Assembly: GCF_001974875.1 (NCBI RefSeq)
Contig: NZ_MTQD01000002.1
Location: forward strand, 124,001 to 188,000
DNA from: Pseudoalteromonas sp. EB27
Lineage (GTDB): Bacteria; Pseudomonadota; Gammaproteobacteria; Enterobacterales; Alteromonadaceae
Direction of reading: 5' to 3'
DNA: 64,000 nucleotides
The notes under the pieces were generated by a model, which saw only the letters and a program-made list of their open reading frames with translations, searched no databases and was not told the DNA's origin. The position numbers were made by a program, and so were the translations under genes. Below are positions 57,188 to 64,000 of the stretch, piece by piece; position 1 is the stretch's first letter; every line of letters begins with the position of its first letter.

Positions 57188-57790
57188 TTATTTAGCGCGT
57201 GTTAAGTAAGCGACACTTTGCTGAAGTAGCATTGCGCCGTTTGGCGTTAGTATTGATTCTGGATGAAACTGGTAACCCAATGCGTTGTCATCATGATGGT
57301 ATATAGCCATTGGGATATCTTCGTACTGGGCAATTACCTTAATATTATCAGGCACTTTTGTTGCCATTAATGAATGATAACGCGCAACTGGCATTGTATT
57401 GCCCATGCCATCAAATACAGGATGATCGCCTAAATTAATAATTGAAGACTTACCATGTACGGTTTCACCCGCGTGACCGATTACTCCACCATAGCTTTGC
57501 GTTAATGCTTGCTGGCCTAAACAAATACCCAACATTGGAAAGTGACCTTTAGAGAGCTCAATAAGCTCCATTAAACAGCCTGCATCGCTTGGTGTGCCAG
57601 GACCTGGCGAAAGTACTAATAGCACTTGGCCTTGCTCTTGGCGCATTTTGTTAAAAATAATCTCAGCGCTAATGTTGTTTCTGTAAACAACCAGTTCGCA
57701 GCCAAGCATCGTCAGCTCATCAACAAGGTTGTATGTAAATGAGTCAAAGTTATCTAAAAAATAGATTTTGATAGGATTTACTTTGCTCAT
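57188..57790 (-). CDS. trpG: Anthranilate synthase component II (glutamine amidotransferase)
   Basis: A 200-aa class I glutamine amidotransferase that feeds ammonia to TrpE. It begins with IYFLDNFDSFTYNLVDEL; the catalytic triad Cys is in LGICLGQQAL and the His and Glu in YQFHPESILT. LSPGPGTP forms the oxyanion strand. It starts 1 nt after the trpE stop, indicating coupled translation. It could also serve aminodeoxychorismate synthase, a known double role of such subunits. Confidence 0.96.
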   Translation of the reverse strand: MSKVNPIKIYFLDNFDSFTYNLVDELTMLGCELVVYRNNISAEIIFNKMRQEQGQVLLVLSPGPGTPSDAGCLMELIELSKGHFPMLGICLGQQALTQSYGGVIGHAGETVHGKSSIINLGDHPVFDGMGNTMPVARYHSLMATKVPDNIKVIAQYEDIPMAIYHHDDNALGYQFHPESILTPNGAMLLQQSVAYLTRAK

Positions 57791-57791
57791 T

Positions 57792-59360
57792 TTATACCGC
57801 CTTATACGTAGATTTTATGGCGGTGATAACCGCTTGTGCTTTAGCGCGAGTTTCGTTTGCTTCTGAAATAGGATCTGAGTCAAACACCACACCGGCACCG
57901 GCTTGCACATACGCTTTGTTATTTTTAACAAAAGCTGAGCGAATAACAATACAGCTATCCATTGCGCCATCACCGGTTAAGTAACCTACTGCGCCGCCAT
58001 AGCTACCACGACGTTTACCTTCTGTTTGACGAACAAGCTCAGCAGCACGCACCTTTGGTGCACCAACAAGCGTGCCCATGTTCATACATGCTTGGTAAGC
58101 GTGCAGTGCATCAAGCTCGGGTTTGAGTGTACCAACAACGCGTGACACCAAATGCATTACTTGTGAATAGCGGTCTACTTTTAATAGCTCTTTAGCAAAG
58201 CGAGTACCTGCAACGCTAATGCGTGCAACGTCGTTACGGGCTAAATCAACCAGCATTAAATGCTCGGCGCGCTCTTTTTGATCGTTTCTTAGTTCAAGCT
58301 CAATGCGGCTGTCTAGGTCTGGGTTAATTTGCCCATTAGCAAATTTACCACGCGGGCGAGTCCCCGCAATTGGGTATACTTCTACTTGCTTATTACTTAC
58401 GTCGTACTTAAGGGCCGACTCAGGAGACGCGCCAAATAATGCAAAGTCTTCATCGCGCATATAAAACATATACGGGCTAGGGTTTTGCTTTTTAAGTTGG
58501 CTATAAGCGTGCAGGGGATCAGGACAAGGTAGTGAAAATGTACGCGACGGCACTACCTGAAAAATATCACCATCAACAATATTCTTTTTGAGTTTTACTA
58601 CTTGCTCGCAGTAAGTCGCATCGTCTATATCAACGCTCACATCGCACTCGCCGCTTTGCATATCTGCACTAAATTCAGCTGCGTTATCGCAAAGTGTATT
58701 TAATCGTTCTAGCTCTTTACCTACTTCAAAGCAGTTAGCATGTACGTCTGGACCATTAAACACATTACCAATGAGTTCAGTTGTTTGTTTTTGATGATCA
58801 ATAACAACTAGCGTTTCGGCTAAATAAAATACGTAATCAGGGCATGTGTTTTCGCCATCAGGCACATCACTTAACTGCTCAAAGTTTGCTACCATATCGT
58901 AGGCAAATACACCGCCTAAAAATAACGAAAATGGATTGTTAGTTGTGCTTTTAATACTGTTAATACACGTACGAAGAGCGCTAAATGCATTGTCTGCAAC
59001 CAACTTACTTGCTTCGTCAATATCATTGTTTGCACTCAAGTACTTAAGCGTTAGTGTTGTATCGTTTAGCGTGGCTGTACAGCTTTTAACATTAGCATGT
59101 AAGTAGCTAAGCAGTTGCTGCCCGTTATTTGACTTTGCAGTAACGGTTACTGTTTTACCTTGGCATACAATGCGCAGGGCACAGTCGACTAAAATTAAAC
59201 TTTTTACACTGTCTTTAGAATCAATCTCAGCCGATTCAAGCAGTAGTGAGTTAGGCTTATCAAGTGCCGCGTATAATGCAAGAGGACTACTAATATAGTC
59301 GCGTACTTGCATAATGCTTGTTACTTCGCCTGGTGTGGTAGTTATATGACTAAAAATCAA
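57792..59360 (-). CDS. trpE: Anthranilate synthase component I
   Basis: A 522-aa chorismate-using enzyme. The Trp feedback-site motif LLLESAEIDSKD is near residues 38-49, and the catalytic part contains GDIFQVVPSRTFSLP, NPSPYMFYMRD, PIAGTRPRG, HLMLVDLARNDVARIS and GRRGSYGGAVGYLTGDG-like sequence (KRRGSYGGAVGYL). The start is TTG at 59360 with GAGGGA about 8 nt upstream; an ATG at 59312 would remove the conserved GEVTS segment. Expression is preceded by two leader peptide/terminator units. Confidence 0.96.
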   Translation of the reverse strand: MIFSHITTTPGEVTSIMQVRDYISSPLALYAALDKPNSLLLESAEIDSKDSVKSLILVDCALRIVCQGKTVTVTAKSNNGQQLLSYLHANVKSCTATLNDTTLTLKYLSANNDIDEASKLVADNAFSALRTCINSIKSTTNNPFSLFLGGVFAYDMVANFEQLSDVPDGENTCPDYVFYLAETLVVIDHQKQTTELIGNVFNGPDVHANCFEVGKELERLNTLCDNAAEFSADMQSGECDVSVDIDDATYCEQVVKLKKNIVDGDIFQVVPSRTFSLPCPDPLHAYSQLKKQNPSPYMFYMRDEDFALFGASPESALKYDVSNKQVEVYPIAGTRPRGKFANGQINPDLDSRIELELRNDQKERAEHLMLVDLARNDVARISVAGTRFAKELLKVDRYSQVMHLVSRVVGTLKPELDALHAYQACMNMGTLVGAPKVRAAELVRQTEGKRRGSYGGAVGYLTGDGAMDSCIVIRSAFVKNNKAYVQAGAGVVFDSDPISEANETRAKAQAVITAIKSTYKAV

Positions 59361-59373
59361 ACCTCATTCCCTC

Positions 59374-59413
59374 AAAAAATTAAACCCCGCAATGCTTTAG
59401 CAATGCGGGGTTT
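59374..59413 (-). terminator. trp attenuator terminator 2 (trpE-proximal)
   Basis: On the - strand a 14-bp stem with one A-A mismatch (59413-59400 with 59395-59382) is followed by TTTTTT. A GCGGG just after the three Trp codons of the adjacent leader (59456-59452) can pair with CCCGC of the terminator stem, giving an antiterminator. It ends 13 nt before the trpE start. Confidence 0.88.
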
Positions 59414-59455
59414 GAATAACGATATCTAAATTACAAACAGATCATTACCGTCCCG

Positions 59456-59506
59456 CTATATCAGGCGCCACCACCAACGATGTGTAAGAGTAAGACCGTT
59501 ATTCAT
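59456..59506 (-). CDS. trpL: trp leader peptide 2 (trpE-proximal), MNNGLTLTHRWWWRLI
   Basis: A 16-codon ORF with three consecutive TGG codons (11-13) and a TAG stop. ATG at 59506 has GAGG 9 nt upstream. It is followed by a strong intrinsic terminator and then trpE, the layout of ribosome-mediated attenuation: when charged tRNA-Trp is scarce the ribosome stalls on the Trp codons and the terminator cannot form. Confidence 0.9.
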   Translation of the reverse strand: MNNGLTLTHRWWWRLI

Positions 59507-59563
59507 GTTTTTCTGCCTCAAAATTTATTAAATATTTTTAACGTATACGTTTCGTAAAATTTA

Positions 59564-59595
59564 GTTATAAAAAAACCCGCATAGTTGCGGGTTTT
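59564..59595 (-). terminator. trp attenuator terminator 1 (promoter-proximal)
   Basis: A perfect 9-bp stem AAAACCCGC / GCGGGTTTT (59595-59587 with 59580-59572, loop of 6) is followed on the - strand by TTTTTTT. CGGGTG (59628-59623) can pair either with CACTCG of the leader (59641-59636) or with ACCCG of this stem, the two alternatives expected of an attenuator. Confidence 0.9.
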
Positions 59596-59632
59596 GAATT
59601 TTTGTTAGACACGACAATTCATCACCCGATAA

Positions 59633-59677
59633 TTACGAGTGCCACCACCAAATAGTGTTTAAGTTTGAATTGATCAT
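59633..59677 (-). CDS. trpL: trp leader peptide 1 (promoter-proximal), MINSNLNTIWWWHS
   Basis: A 14-codon ORF with three consecutive TGG codons (10-12) and a TAA stop. Its ribosome binding site is weak (AAGAA region 10 nt upstream of the ATG at 59677). Segments downstream can form the protector, antiterminator and terminator pairings of a Trp attenuator. It is the first of two such leaders before trpE, which is unusual. Confidence 0.87.
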   Translation of the reverse strand: MINSNLNTIWWWHS

Positions 59678-59712
59678 TATTGTTAATTCTTAATGTGTCT
59701 GAAAGTGACTAC

Positions 59713-59742
59713 AGTAAAACGTATCTTATGCTTTTGTGTCAA
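59713..59742 (-). promoter_or_regulatory. Putative trp operon promoter
   Basis: On the - strand TTGACA (59742-59737), 18-nt spacer and TTTACT (59718-59713), about 36 nt before the first leader peptide. I do not see a clear TrpR operator (CTAGT-type palindrome) over it. Confidence 0.6.
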
Positions 59743-59824
59743 GTGTTTATTTAAAACAATTTAGTCAAAAAAGTTGTTATACTTACATAAACACCATTAA
59801 CCCTTAATTTTAAGCAGTTTTCTT

Positions 59825-60679
59825 TTGATAAAATATGATTTACATAGCCATACCACACATTCAGACGGGCGTTTAACGGTTGAAGAATTATTGCATCGCG
59901 CTGTTGATAAAAATATTGATGTGTTTGCTATTACCGATCATGACACTGTGGCGGCTATTAAGCCTGCGCAGCAATTTATTGAAGCCGAAAAATTACCGCT
60001 TTCATTAATTACGGGCACAGAAGTATCTACCAAATGGGAAAGTTTTGAAATTCATATTGTGGGTTTAAATATTGATATTAATAATATTGACCTTACCTCT
60101 TTATTATCAGCTCAGCAGCAAAAGCGAGAAGAGCGTGCACTAGAGATTGGTGTTCGCCTTGCAAAAAATGGCTTTGATGGCATATACGAGCAAGCTAAAG
60201 AGCTGGCAAAAGACGCGCAAATTACACGTGCCCATTTTGCACGCGCATTAATAGAGCGCGGCGTTGCCAAAAATTTTCCGGGTGTTTTTAAAAAGTACTT
60301 AGGGCGTGGCAAAACAGGCTACGTACCAAGCTGCTGGTGCACTATGCAAACTGCCATTGAGGCTATTCATGCCGCTGGTGGTGTTGCGGTACTTGCGCAC
60401 CCAAGTAGCTATCAAATGTCAAATAAGTGGCTACGTAAGTTATTAGTAGAATTTAAAAGTGTAGGAGGGGACGCAATGGAAGTTGCACAACCTCAACAGG
60501 CGCCAAGCGAACGTCAATTTTTAGGTGAACTCAGTCGTGAGTACGAATTACTTTGCTCACAAGGGTCTGATTTTCATTTTCCGACAAGCTATTTAGAGCT
60601 TGGCAAAAATTTATACCTACCTAAAGACTGCCAAGGTGTTTGGCAAGCTTGGGAAGGAGAAGAAGGGGCATTAACATGA
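59825..60679 (+). CDS. rnm: PHP-domain phosphatase/exonuclease RNase AM (TrpH/YciV)
   Basis: A 284-aa PHP-family enzyme divergent from trp, the usual place of trpH/yciV. E. coli YciV removes 3',5'-bisphosphates and acts as a 5'-3' exoribonuclease in rRNA 5'-end maturation. Metal ligands are in YDLHSHTTHSDG, FAITDHDT, TGTEVS, ITRAHFAR, LAHPSSY and GSDFHFP. The start is TTG at 59825 with little ribosome-binding complementarity; no in-frame ATG gives the HxH motif. It overlaps yciO by 4 nt. Confidence 0.92.
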   Translation: MIKYDLHSHTTHSDGRLTVEELLHRAVDKNIDVFAITDHDTVAAIKPAQQFIEAEKLPLSLITGTEVSTKWESFEIHIVGLNIDINNIDLTSLLSAQQQKREERALEIGVRLAKNGFDGIYEQAKELAKDAQITRAHFARALIERGVAKNFPGVFKKYLGRGKTGYVPSCWCTMQTAIEAIHAAGGVAVLAHPSSYQMSNKWLRKLLVEFKSVGGDAMEVAQPQQAPSERQFLGELSREYELLCSQGSDFHFPTSYLELGKNLYLPKDCQGVWQAWEGEEGALT

Positions 60680-61296
60680 GTCAATTATTTCATATTCATC
60701 CTGATAACCCGCAACCGAGATTGATTAGTCAAGCCGTTGATATTATTAAACAAGGCGGCGTTGTTGTTTATCCTACAGATTCGGGCTACGCCATCGGTTG
60801 TAATATTGGTAACAAGCAAGCCAAAGAGCGCATAGAGCGTATTCGTGGTATTGAAAAAAACGATAACTTTACGCTAGTTTGCCGTGATTTATCGGAGTTA
60901 TCTACTTACGCACGTGTAGATAACCAATTATTTAGACTTATTAAAAATAATACGCCAGGGCCTTATACCTTTATTTTTAAAGGAACAAAAGAAGTTCCTA
61001 AACGCTTATTAAACGACAAGAAAAAAACCATTGGCATGCGTGTAATTGAGCATCCAATAGCCTGTGCGTTACTTGCCGAACTTGGCGAGCCGTTAATGTC
61101 GTGTTCTTTAATTTTACCTGGTGAGCAGTTTACAGAGTCAGATCCTGATGAAATTTTAGAGCGATTAGATAAGCATGTTGATTTAATTATTCACGGTGGT
61201 TATTTGCCAGAGCAAGCAACAACAGTAATCGATCTGTCGGAAGATGACGTTAAAATATTGCGTGTTGGCTGTGGTGATACAAGCCCGTTTGAGTAA
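60676..61296 (+). CDS. yciO: YciO/YrdC/Sua5-family protein
   Basis: A 206-aa member of the threonylcarbamoyl-AMP synthase fold: GGVVVYPTDSGYAIGCNIGN (about residues 27-46), KNDNFTLVCRDLSEL, TPGPYTFIFKGT and IGMRVIEHPI. YciO is related to TsaC but its exact job is not settled. The ATG at 60676 overlaps the rnm stop by 4 nt; the longer frame from 60640 is not supported. Confidence 0.92.
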   Translation: MSQLFHIHPDNPQPRLISQAVDIIKQGGVVVYPTDSGYAIGCNIGNKQAKERIERIRGIEKNDNFTLVCRDLSELSTYARVDNQLFRLIKNNTPGPYTFIFKGTKEVPKRLLNDKKKTIGMRVIEHPIACALLAELGEPLMSCSLILPGEQFTESDPDEILERLDKHVDLIIHGGYLPEQATTVIDLSEDDVKILRVGCGDTSPFE

Positions 61297-61302
61297 TAAA
61301 GC

Positions 61303-62139
61303 GTGAGCGAAAGTACCGCTGATATTAAATATATCGAAAAGCCAGTGCAGCAAAAGCTGCCACTGGCTTTTTTGCATGGTAAAGCGGTTGTAGACAAACC
61401 CGAAGATTTATACATTCCGCCCGATGCGCTCAAAATAATATTAGAAACTTTTGAAGGTCCGCTCGATTTACTGCTGTACTTAATTAAAAAGCATAAGCTT
61501 GATGTGCTCGAACTTTCTATTTTTAGTATTACAGAGCAGTACGTAAGTTACGTTGAAATGATGACCGAGTTTCAACTCGAACTTGCTGGTGAATATTTAG
61601 TAATGGCTGCGTTACTTGCACAAATTAAGTCGCGCTTATTATTACCTGTACACGAAGAGCTAGAAGAGGAAGAAGATCCTCGCGCTGAGCTTATTAAGCG
61701 TTTACAAGAATATGAGCTATTTAAAAAAGCCGCTGAAAATCTCGATGACATTCCTCGTGTTGGTCGTGATATTTTTATAGCGCATGCCGCTATGCCAATA
61801 CGTGAAGACACAACTCAAAACCTCCCCGAACTTGAACTTAAAGACTTAATGCTGGCGTTGAGTGATGTAATGGCGCGCGCAAAAACGTTTGAGCATCACC
61901 AAATTACTGCCGAAGTACTCTCAACGCGAGAGAGAATGAGTCAAATATTACAGCAATTATCGCAAGCAAATTCGGCGGTGGTTTTTAATGCGCTTTTTAC
62001 GCCAAATGAAGGGCGAAGTGGTGTAGTCGTTAGTTTTATTGCTATGCTAGAGCTCATTAAAGAAGGACTTGTTACCTGTTTGCAAGTAAGCCCTGAGAGC
62101 TTAATTTATGTCAGCTTAAGCGAGCAATCCACCCTATAA
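61303..62139 (+). CDS. scpA: Segregation and condensation protein A
   Basis: A 278-aa kleisin of the Smc-ScpAB condensin: LETFEGPLDLLLYLIKKHKLDVLELSI near residues 49-75, LAGEYLVMAALLAQIKSRLLLP and a C-terminal winged helix. The start is GTG at 61303, 6 nt after yciO. The conserved LPLAFLHG near residue 19 supports this start, although a terminator-like hairpin lies within the first 70 nt of the coding sequence. No scpB follows in this window. Confidence 0.9.
   Translation: MSESTADIKYIEKPVQQKLPLAFLHGKAVVDKPEDLYIPPDALKIILETFEGPLDLLLYLIKKHKLDVLELSIFSITEQYVSYVEMMTEFQLELAGEYLVMAALLAQIKSRLLLPVHEELEEEEDPRAELIKRLQEYELFKKAAENLDDIPRVGRDIFIAHAAMPIREDTTQNLPELELKDLMLALSDVMARAKTFEHHQITAEVLSTRERMSQILQQLSQANSAVVFNALFTPNEGRSGVVVSFIAMLELIKEGLVTCLQVSPESLIYVSLSEQSTL
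61337..61373 (+). terminator. Terminator-like hairpin inside the scpA 5' coding region
   Basis: An 11-bp perfect outer stem (61337-61347 with 61361-61371) continues into a 4-bp inner stem (61348-61351 with 61356-61359, one bulged base) with an AAAA loop, and is followed by a T run (61368-61373). It has all features of an intrinsic terminator but codes for scpA residues 12-23. Confidence 0.7.
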
Positions 62140-62171
62140 ACTTATCTGTTTAATCCTCTCCTTTTAAAACT

Positions 62172-62238
62172 GACTTTGAATATCAAAGTTCTGTGCGTAT
62201 ACGCACGTAAAGTGTTTGTAAATGTTATTTTCATTTAC
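62172..62238. promoter_or_regulatory. Cluster of three inverted repeats upstream of the cytochrome b561 gene
   Basis: ACTTTGA-ATA-TCAAAGT (62173-62189), a perfect 14-bp palindrome GTGCGTATACGCAC (62193-62206), and GTAAATG with CATTTAC (62218-62224 and 62232-62238) lie in one 66-bp stretch. They may be regulator sites or RNA hairpins for the cybB-yceI pair, or partly serve scpA termination. Confidence 0.5.
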
Positions 62239-62284
62239 GGCTGTGCACTATATTGTAGCGTCATAGCATTATAGGAAATCACAC

Positions 62285-62836
62285 ATGTTTAAAAATACAC
62301 CGTCATCATACGGGCTTGTCGCCATTATTTTACATTGGCTCATGGCGCTGACTATTTTTGGCTTGTTTGGTTTGGGCTTATATATGGTTGAGCTTACTTA
62401 TTACGATAGCTGGTATAAAGGCTCGCTCGATTTACATAAGAGCATTGGTATTACGCTTGTGGCCGTATTTTTATTTAGAATTTTATGGCGTGCTTTATCT
62501 ACACAACCCAAACCATTAGGTGAAAGTAAAGGCATAAACCAATTAGCGCATACGGCGCATATTGCTATGTATATTATTTTGGCCGTTATTGTTGTTGCAG
62601 GGTATTTGATATCAACCGCAGACGGACGTCCAATAGAAGTGTTTACATTATTTAACGTATCAGCGCTTGATTTTGCTTTTGATGACCAAGCCGATATTGC
62701 AGGAAAAGTACATTATTATGGTGCATGCACATTAATAGGGTTTGCAGTACTTCATGCACTAGGGGCGTTAAAACATCACTTTATCGATAAAGATAAAACC
62801 TTAATCAGAATGATCAAACCATTAAAGGATGATTAA
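62285..62836 (+). CDS. Cytochrome b561 family protein
   Basis: A 183-aa four-helix membrane cytochrome b. Haem-ligand His residues are in [49 protein letters not shown]. coli CybB-type proteins oxidise quinol or superoxide at the inner membrane. Its end overlaps the start region of the yceI gene, and pairing of cytochrome b561 with YceI proteins is common, suggesting a joint quinone/lipid-related role. Confidence 0.9.
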   Translation: MFKNTPSSYGLVAIILHWLMALTIFGLFGLGLYMVELTYYDSWYKGSLDLHKSIGITLVAVFLFRILWRALSTQPKPLGESKGINQLAHTAHIAMYIILAVIVVAGYLISTADGRPIEVFTLFNVSALDFAFDDQADIAGKVHYYGACTLIGFAVLHALGALKHHFIDKDKTLIRMIKPLKDD

Positions 62837-62837
62837 A

Positions 62838-63419
62838 ATGAAAAAACTATTAGTAAGCACAGCCGTTTCGGCTGCAATGATGTTATCGGCAACAGCCGCT
62901 AATGCAGCTGATTATGTAATTGATACAAAAGGTGGGCACGCGTCTGTTAACTTTAAAATTAAACACCTAGGTTACAGCTGGTTATATGGTCGCTTTAATA
63001 CTTTTGACGGCACATTTAGTTATGATGCTAAAAACCCTGATGCATCAAAGATTATGGTAAATATTGATACCACAAGCCTTGATTCTAACCATGCAGAGCG
63101 TGATAAGCACTTACATGGTAAAGATTTTTTAAATGTGGATAAATACCCAAAAGCGACATTTAAAAGCACGAGCATTAAATTTGATGAAGATGGTGAAGAG
63201 GCCGACGTAACCGGCGAATTTACGCTGCATGGCGTAACTAACACTATTACCTTTGAAATAGATAAAGTTGGCGAAGGTAAAGATCCGTGGGGCGGCTATC
63301 GCGTAGGTTTTGAGGGCGAAACCAGCCTTAAACTTACCGATTACGGTATTGATTACAACTTAGGACCTGCATCTACTCATGTTGATATTATTTTATCAAT
63401 AGAAGGCGTTCGTCAGTAA
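62838..63419 (+). CDS. yceI: YceI-family periplasmic lipid-binding protein
   Basis: A 193-aa exported protein with a signal peptide ending near ANAA (residue 23) and the YceI lipocalin-like barrel: [42 protein letters not shown] and [19 protein letters not shown]. Family members bind polyisoprenoids. ATG 62838 is chosen because AAAGGA lies 8 nt upstream; the ATG at 62829 has no such spacing. A terminator follows. Confidence 0.92.
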   Translation: MKKLLVSTAVSAAMMLSATAANAADYVIDTKGGHASVNFKIKHLGYSWLYGRFNTFDGTFSYDAKNPDASKIMVNIDTTSLDSNHAERDKHLHGKDFLNVDKYPKATFKSTSIKFDEDGEEADVTGEFTLHGVTNTITFEIDKVGEGKDPWGGYRVGFEGETSLKLTDYGIDYNLGPASTHVDIILSIEGVRQ

Positions 63420-63435
63420 TACCATTATTAAATAT

Positions 63436-63466
63436 AAAAACGCCACTTACTGTGGCGTTTTTTTTG
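63436..63466 (+). terminator. Intrinsic terminator after yceI
   Basis: A perfect 11-bp stem (63436-63446 with 63452-63462) continues into a T run to 63466, 17 nt after the yceI stop. Confidence 0.88.
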
Positions 63467-63503
63467 CTTAACAGAAACTCAAATTAAGCGACTTCGAATT
63501 TGC

Positions 63504-64000
63504 TTATTTTGCGCTATTAATACGTGACTGTAATAGCGGCCTTAAATGCTTAGGTAACCAGCGCATGAGCAAATCGTTATAAGCCTGCGTTTTTTTAATG
63601 ACTTTGAGCTGCTCATTAAGAATGGCAATGTCTTCTGCGCCTTGCTCGTTTTTAGTACAGCCAATAAAACCATAACTTAACGCGGGTGATTCGGTTAATG
63701 GACGTTGCGTTAAATTTTCTGCAAAGTGCATTGATTTAGCTAAATAGTAATGCTCGCTTGGGTAACCCAGCAAAATATCAATTCGTTTTAGGTTAAGCAT
63801 ATATGTAAGGCTCGCTAGGCTATCGCGGGTTGGTCTAATTACTAAATCTATATTGGGCGTACTGTTTATTAATGTATCTATCTCTTGGCCATAAGAGCGG
63901 CTCATAGAGACTCCAAGAGTTAGTTTTTTATCTTGTATTAAATCCAATAACGAGACTTCATTTGAGTCCGCTATATTTAGCGCTTTGGCTAATCTCTTGT
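63504..64000 (-). CDS. Periplasmic substrate-binding-like protein (partial, C-terminal part)
   Basis: The frame on the - strand is open from the window edge at 64000 to the stop at 63504, about 165 residues. The readable N-terminal part continues upstream as KRLAKALNIADSNEVSLLDL, so no start is in the window. The sequence (LGVSMSRSYGQEIDTL, IDILLGYPSEHYYLAK, ESPALSYGFIGCTKNEQG) is of the type 2 solute-binding fold seen in small extracellular amino-acid-binding-like proteins. No transporter genes are visible beside it; specific function unknown. Confidence 0.65.
   Translation of the reverse strand, partial: KRLAKALNIADSNEVSLLDLIQDKKLTLGVSMSRSYGQEIDTLINSTPNIDLVIRPTRDSLASLTYMLNLKRIDILLGYPSEHYYLAKSMHFAENLTQRPLTESPALSYGFIGCTKNEQGAEDIAILNEQLKVIKKTQAYNDLLMRWLPKHLRPLLQSRINSAK

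Noticed and set aside
59351..59368. Five-codon ORF (ATG AGG TTT GAT TTT TAG) overlapping the trpE start
   Set aside because: It contains no Trp codons and is too short to support; the nearby GAGGGA fits the trpE TTG start.

Overview
The window looks like chromosome of a marine gammaproteobacterium of the Alteromonadales, most likely Pseudoalteromonas. This is inferred from the A+T-rich DNA, the housekeeping gene orders fabF-pabC-mltG-tmk-holB-pilZ-tatD and trpEGD(CF)BA-rnm-yciO-scpA, the acnD/prpF methylcitrate pathway, and VpsP-type exopolysaccharide genes. I see no rRNA, tRNA, CRISPR array, insertion sequence or prophage.

Layout. (1) 1-6812: end of fabF, then pabC, mltG, tmk, holB, pilZ, tatD and a PhoD-like phosphatase, all on +. 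(2) 6813-7301: intergenic repeats. (3) 7302-11933, on -: a LapG-type protease and a LapD-type c-di-GMP receptor with a small Ala-rich exported protein, then an O-antigen ligase/polymerase-like membrane protein. (4) 12107-33638, on +: a large exopolysaccharide (EPS) locus. It starts with galU and a Wzy-like protein, followed by a run of mostly overlapping genes: a sugar epimerase, six family-2 glycosyltransferases, a GH16 glycanase, a Wzx flippase, a pyruvyl transferase, a QueC-like PP-loop protein and an acyltransferase. A second block holds the initiating sugar-phosphate transferase, an outer-membrane barrel, the Wza-like exporter, the Wzc-like tyrosine kinase, a PHP phosphatase and a VpsP-like protein. 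The gene set resembles the rhizobial succinoglycan (exo) loci. (5) 33639-34290: more intergenic repeats. (6) 34291-42767: rsmF (-) and the methylcitrate operon (GntR regulator, prpB, prpC, acnD, prpF), with three TGTCGACA operator-like palindromes before the regulator. (7) 43269-49345: two large lipoproteins around an outer-membrane-barrel-like protein, function unknown. (8) 49489-52697: CPBP protease, yciB, HU, a tandem array of about 129-bp repeats, and a PfpI/DJ-1 protein. (9) 52772-59742, on -: the complete trp operon. Its leader holds two successive short peptides, each with three Trp codons in a row and each followed by an intrinsic terminator. (10) 59825-64000: rnm/trpH, yciO and scpA, then cytochrome b561, yceI and a partial substrate-binding protein.

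The parts fit a surface-attached marine lifestyle. LapD/LapG normally control a surface adhesin through c-di-GMP, and the EPS locus makes and exports a probably pyruvylated and acylated polysaccharide. The most notable observations are the double trp attenuator, the QueC-like enzyme inside the EPS locus, the paralogous lipoprotein pair around a barrel protein, and several families of structured intergenic repeats. All functions are read from sequence only; no database search was run.
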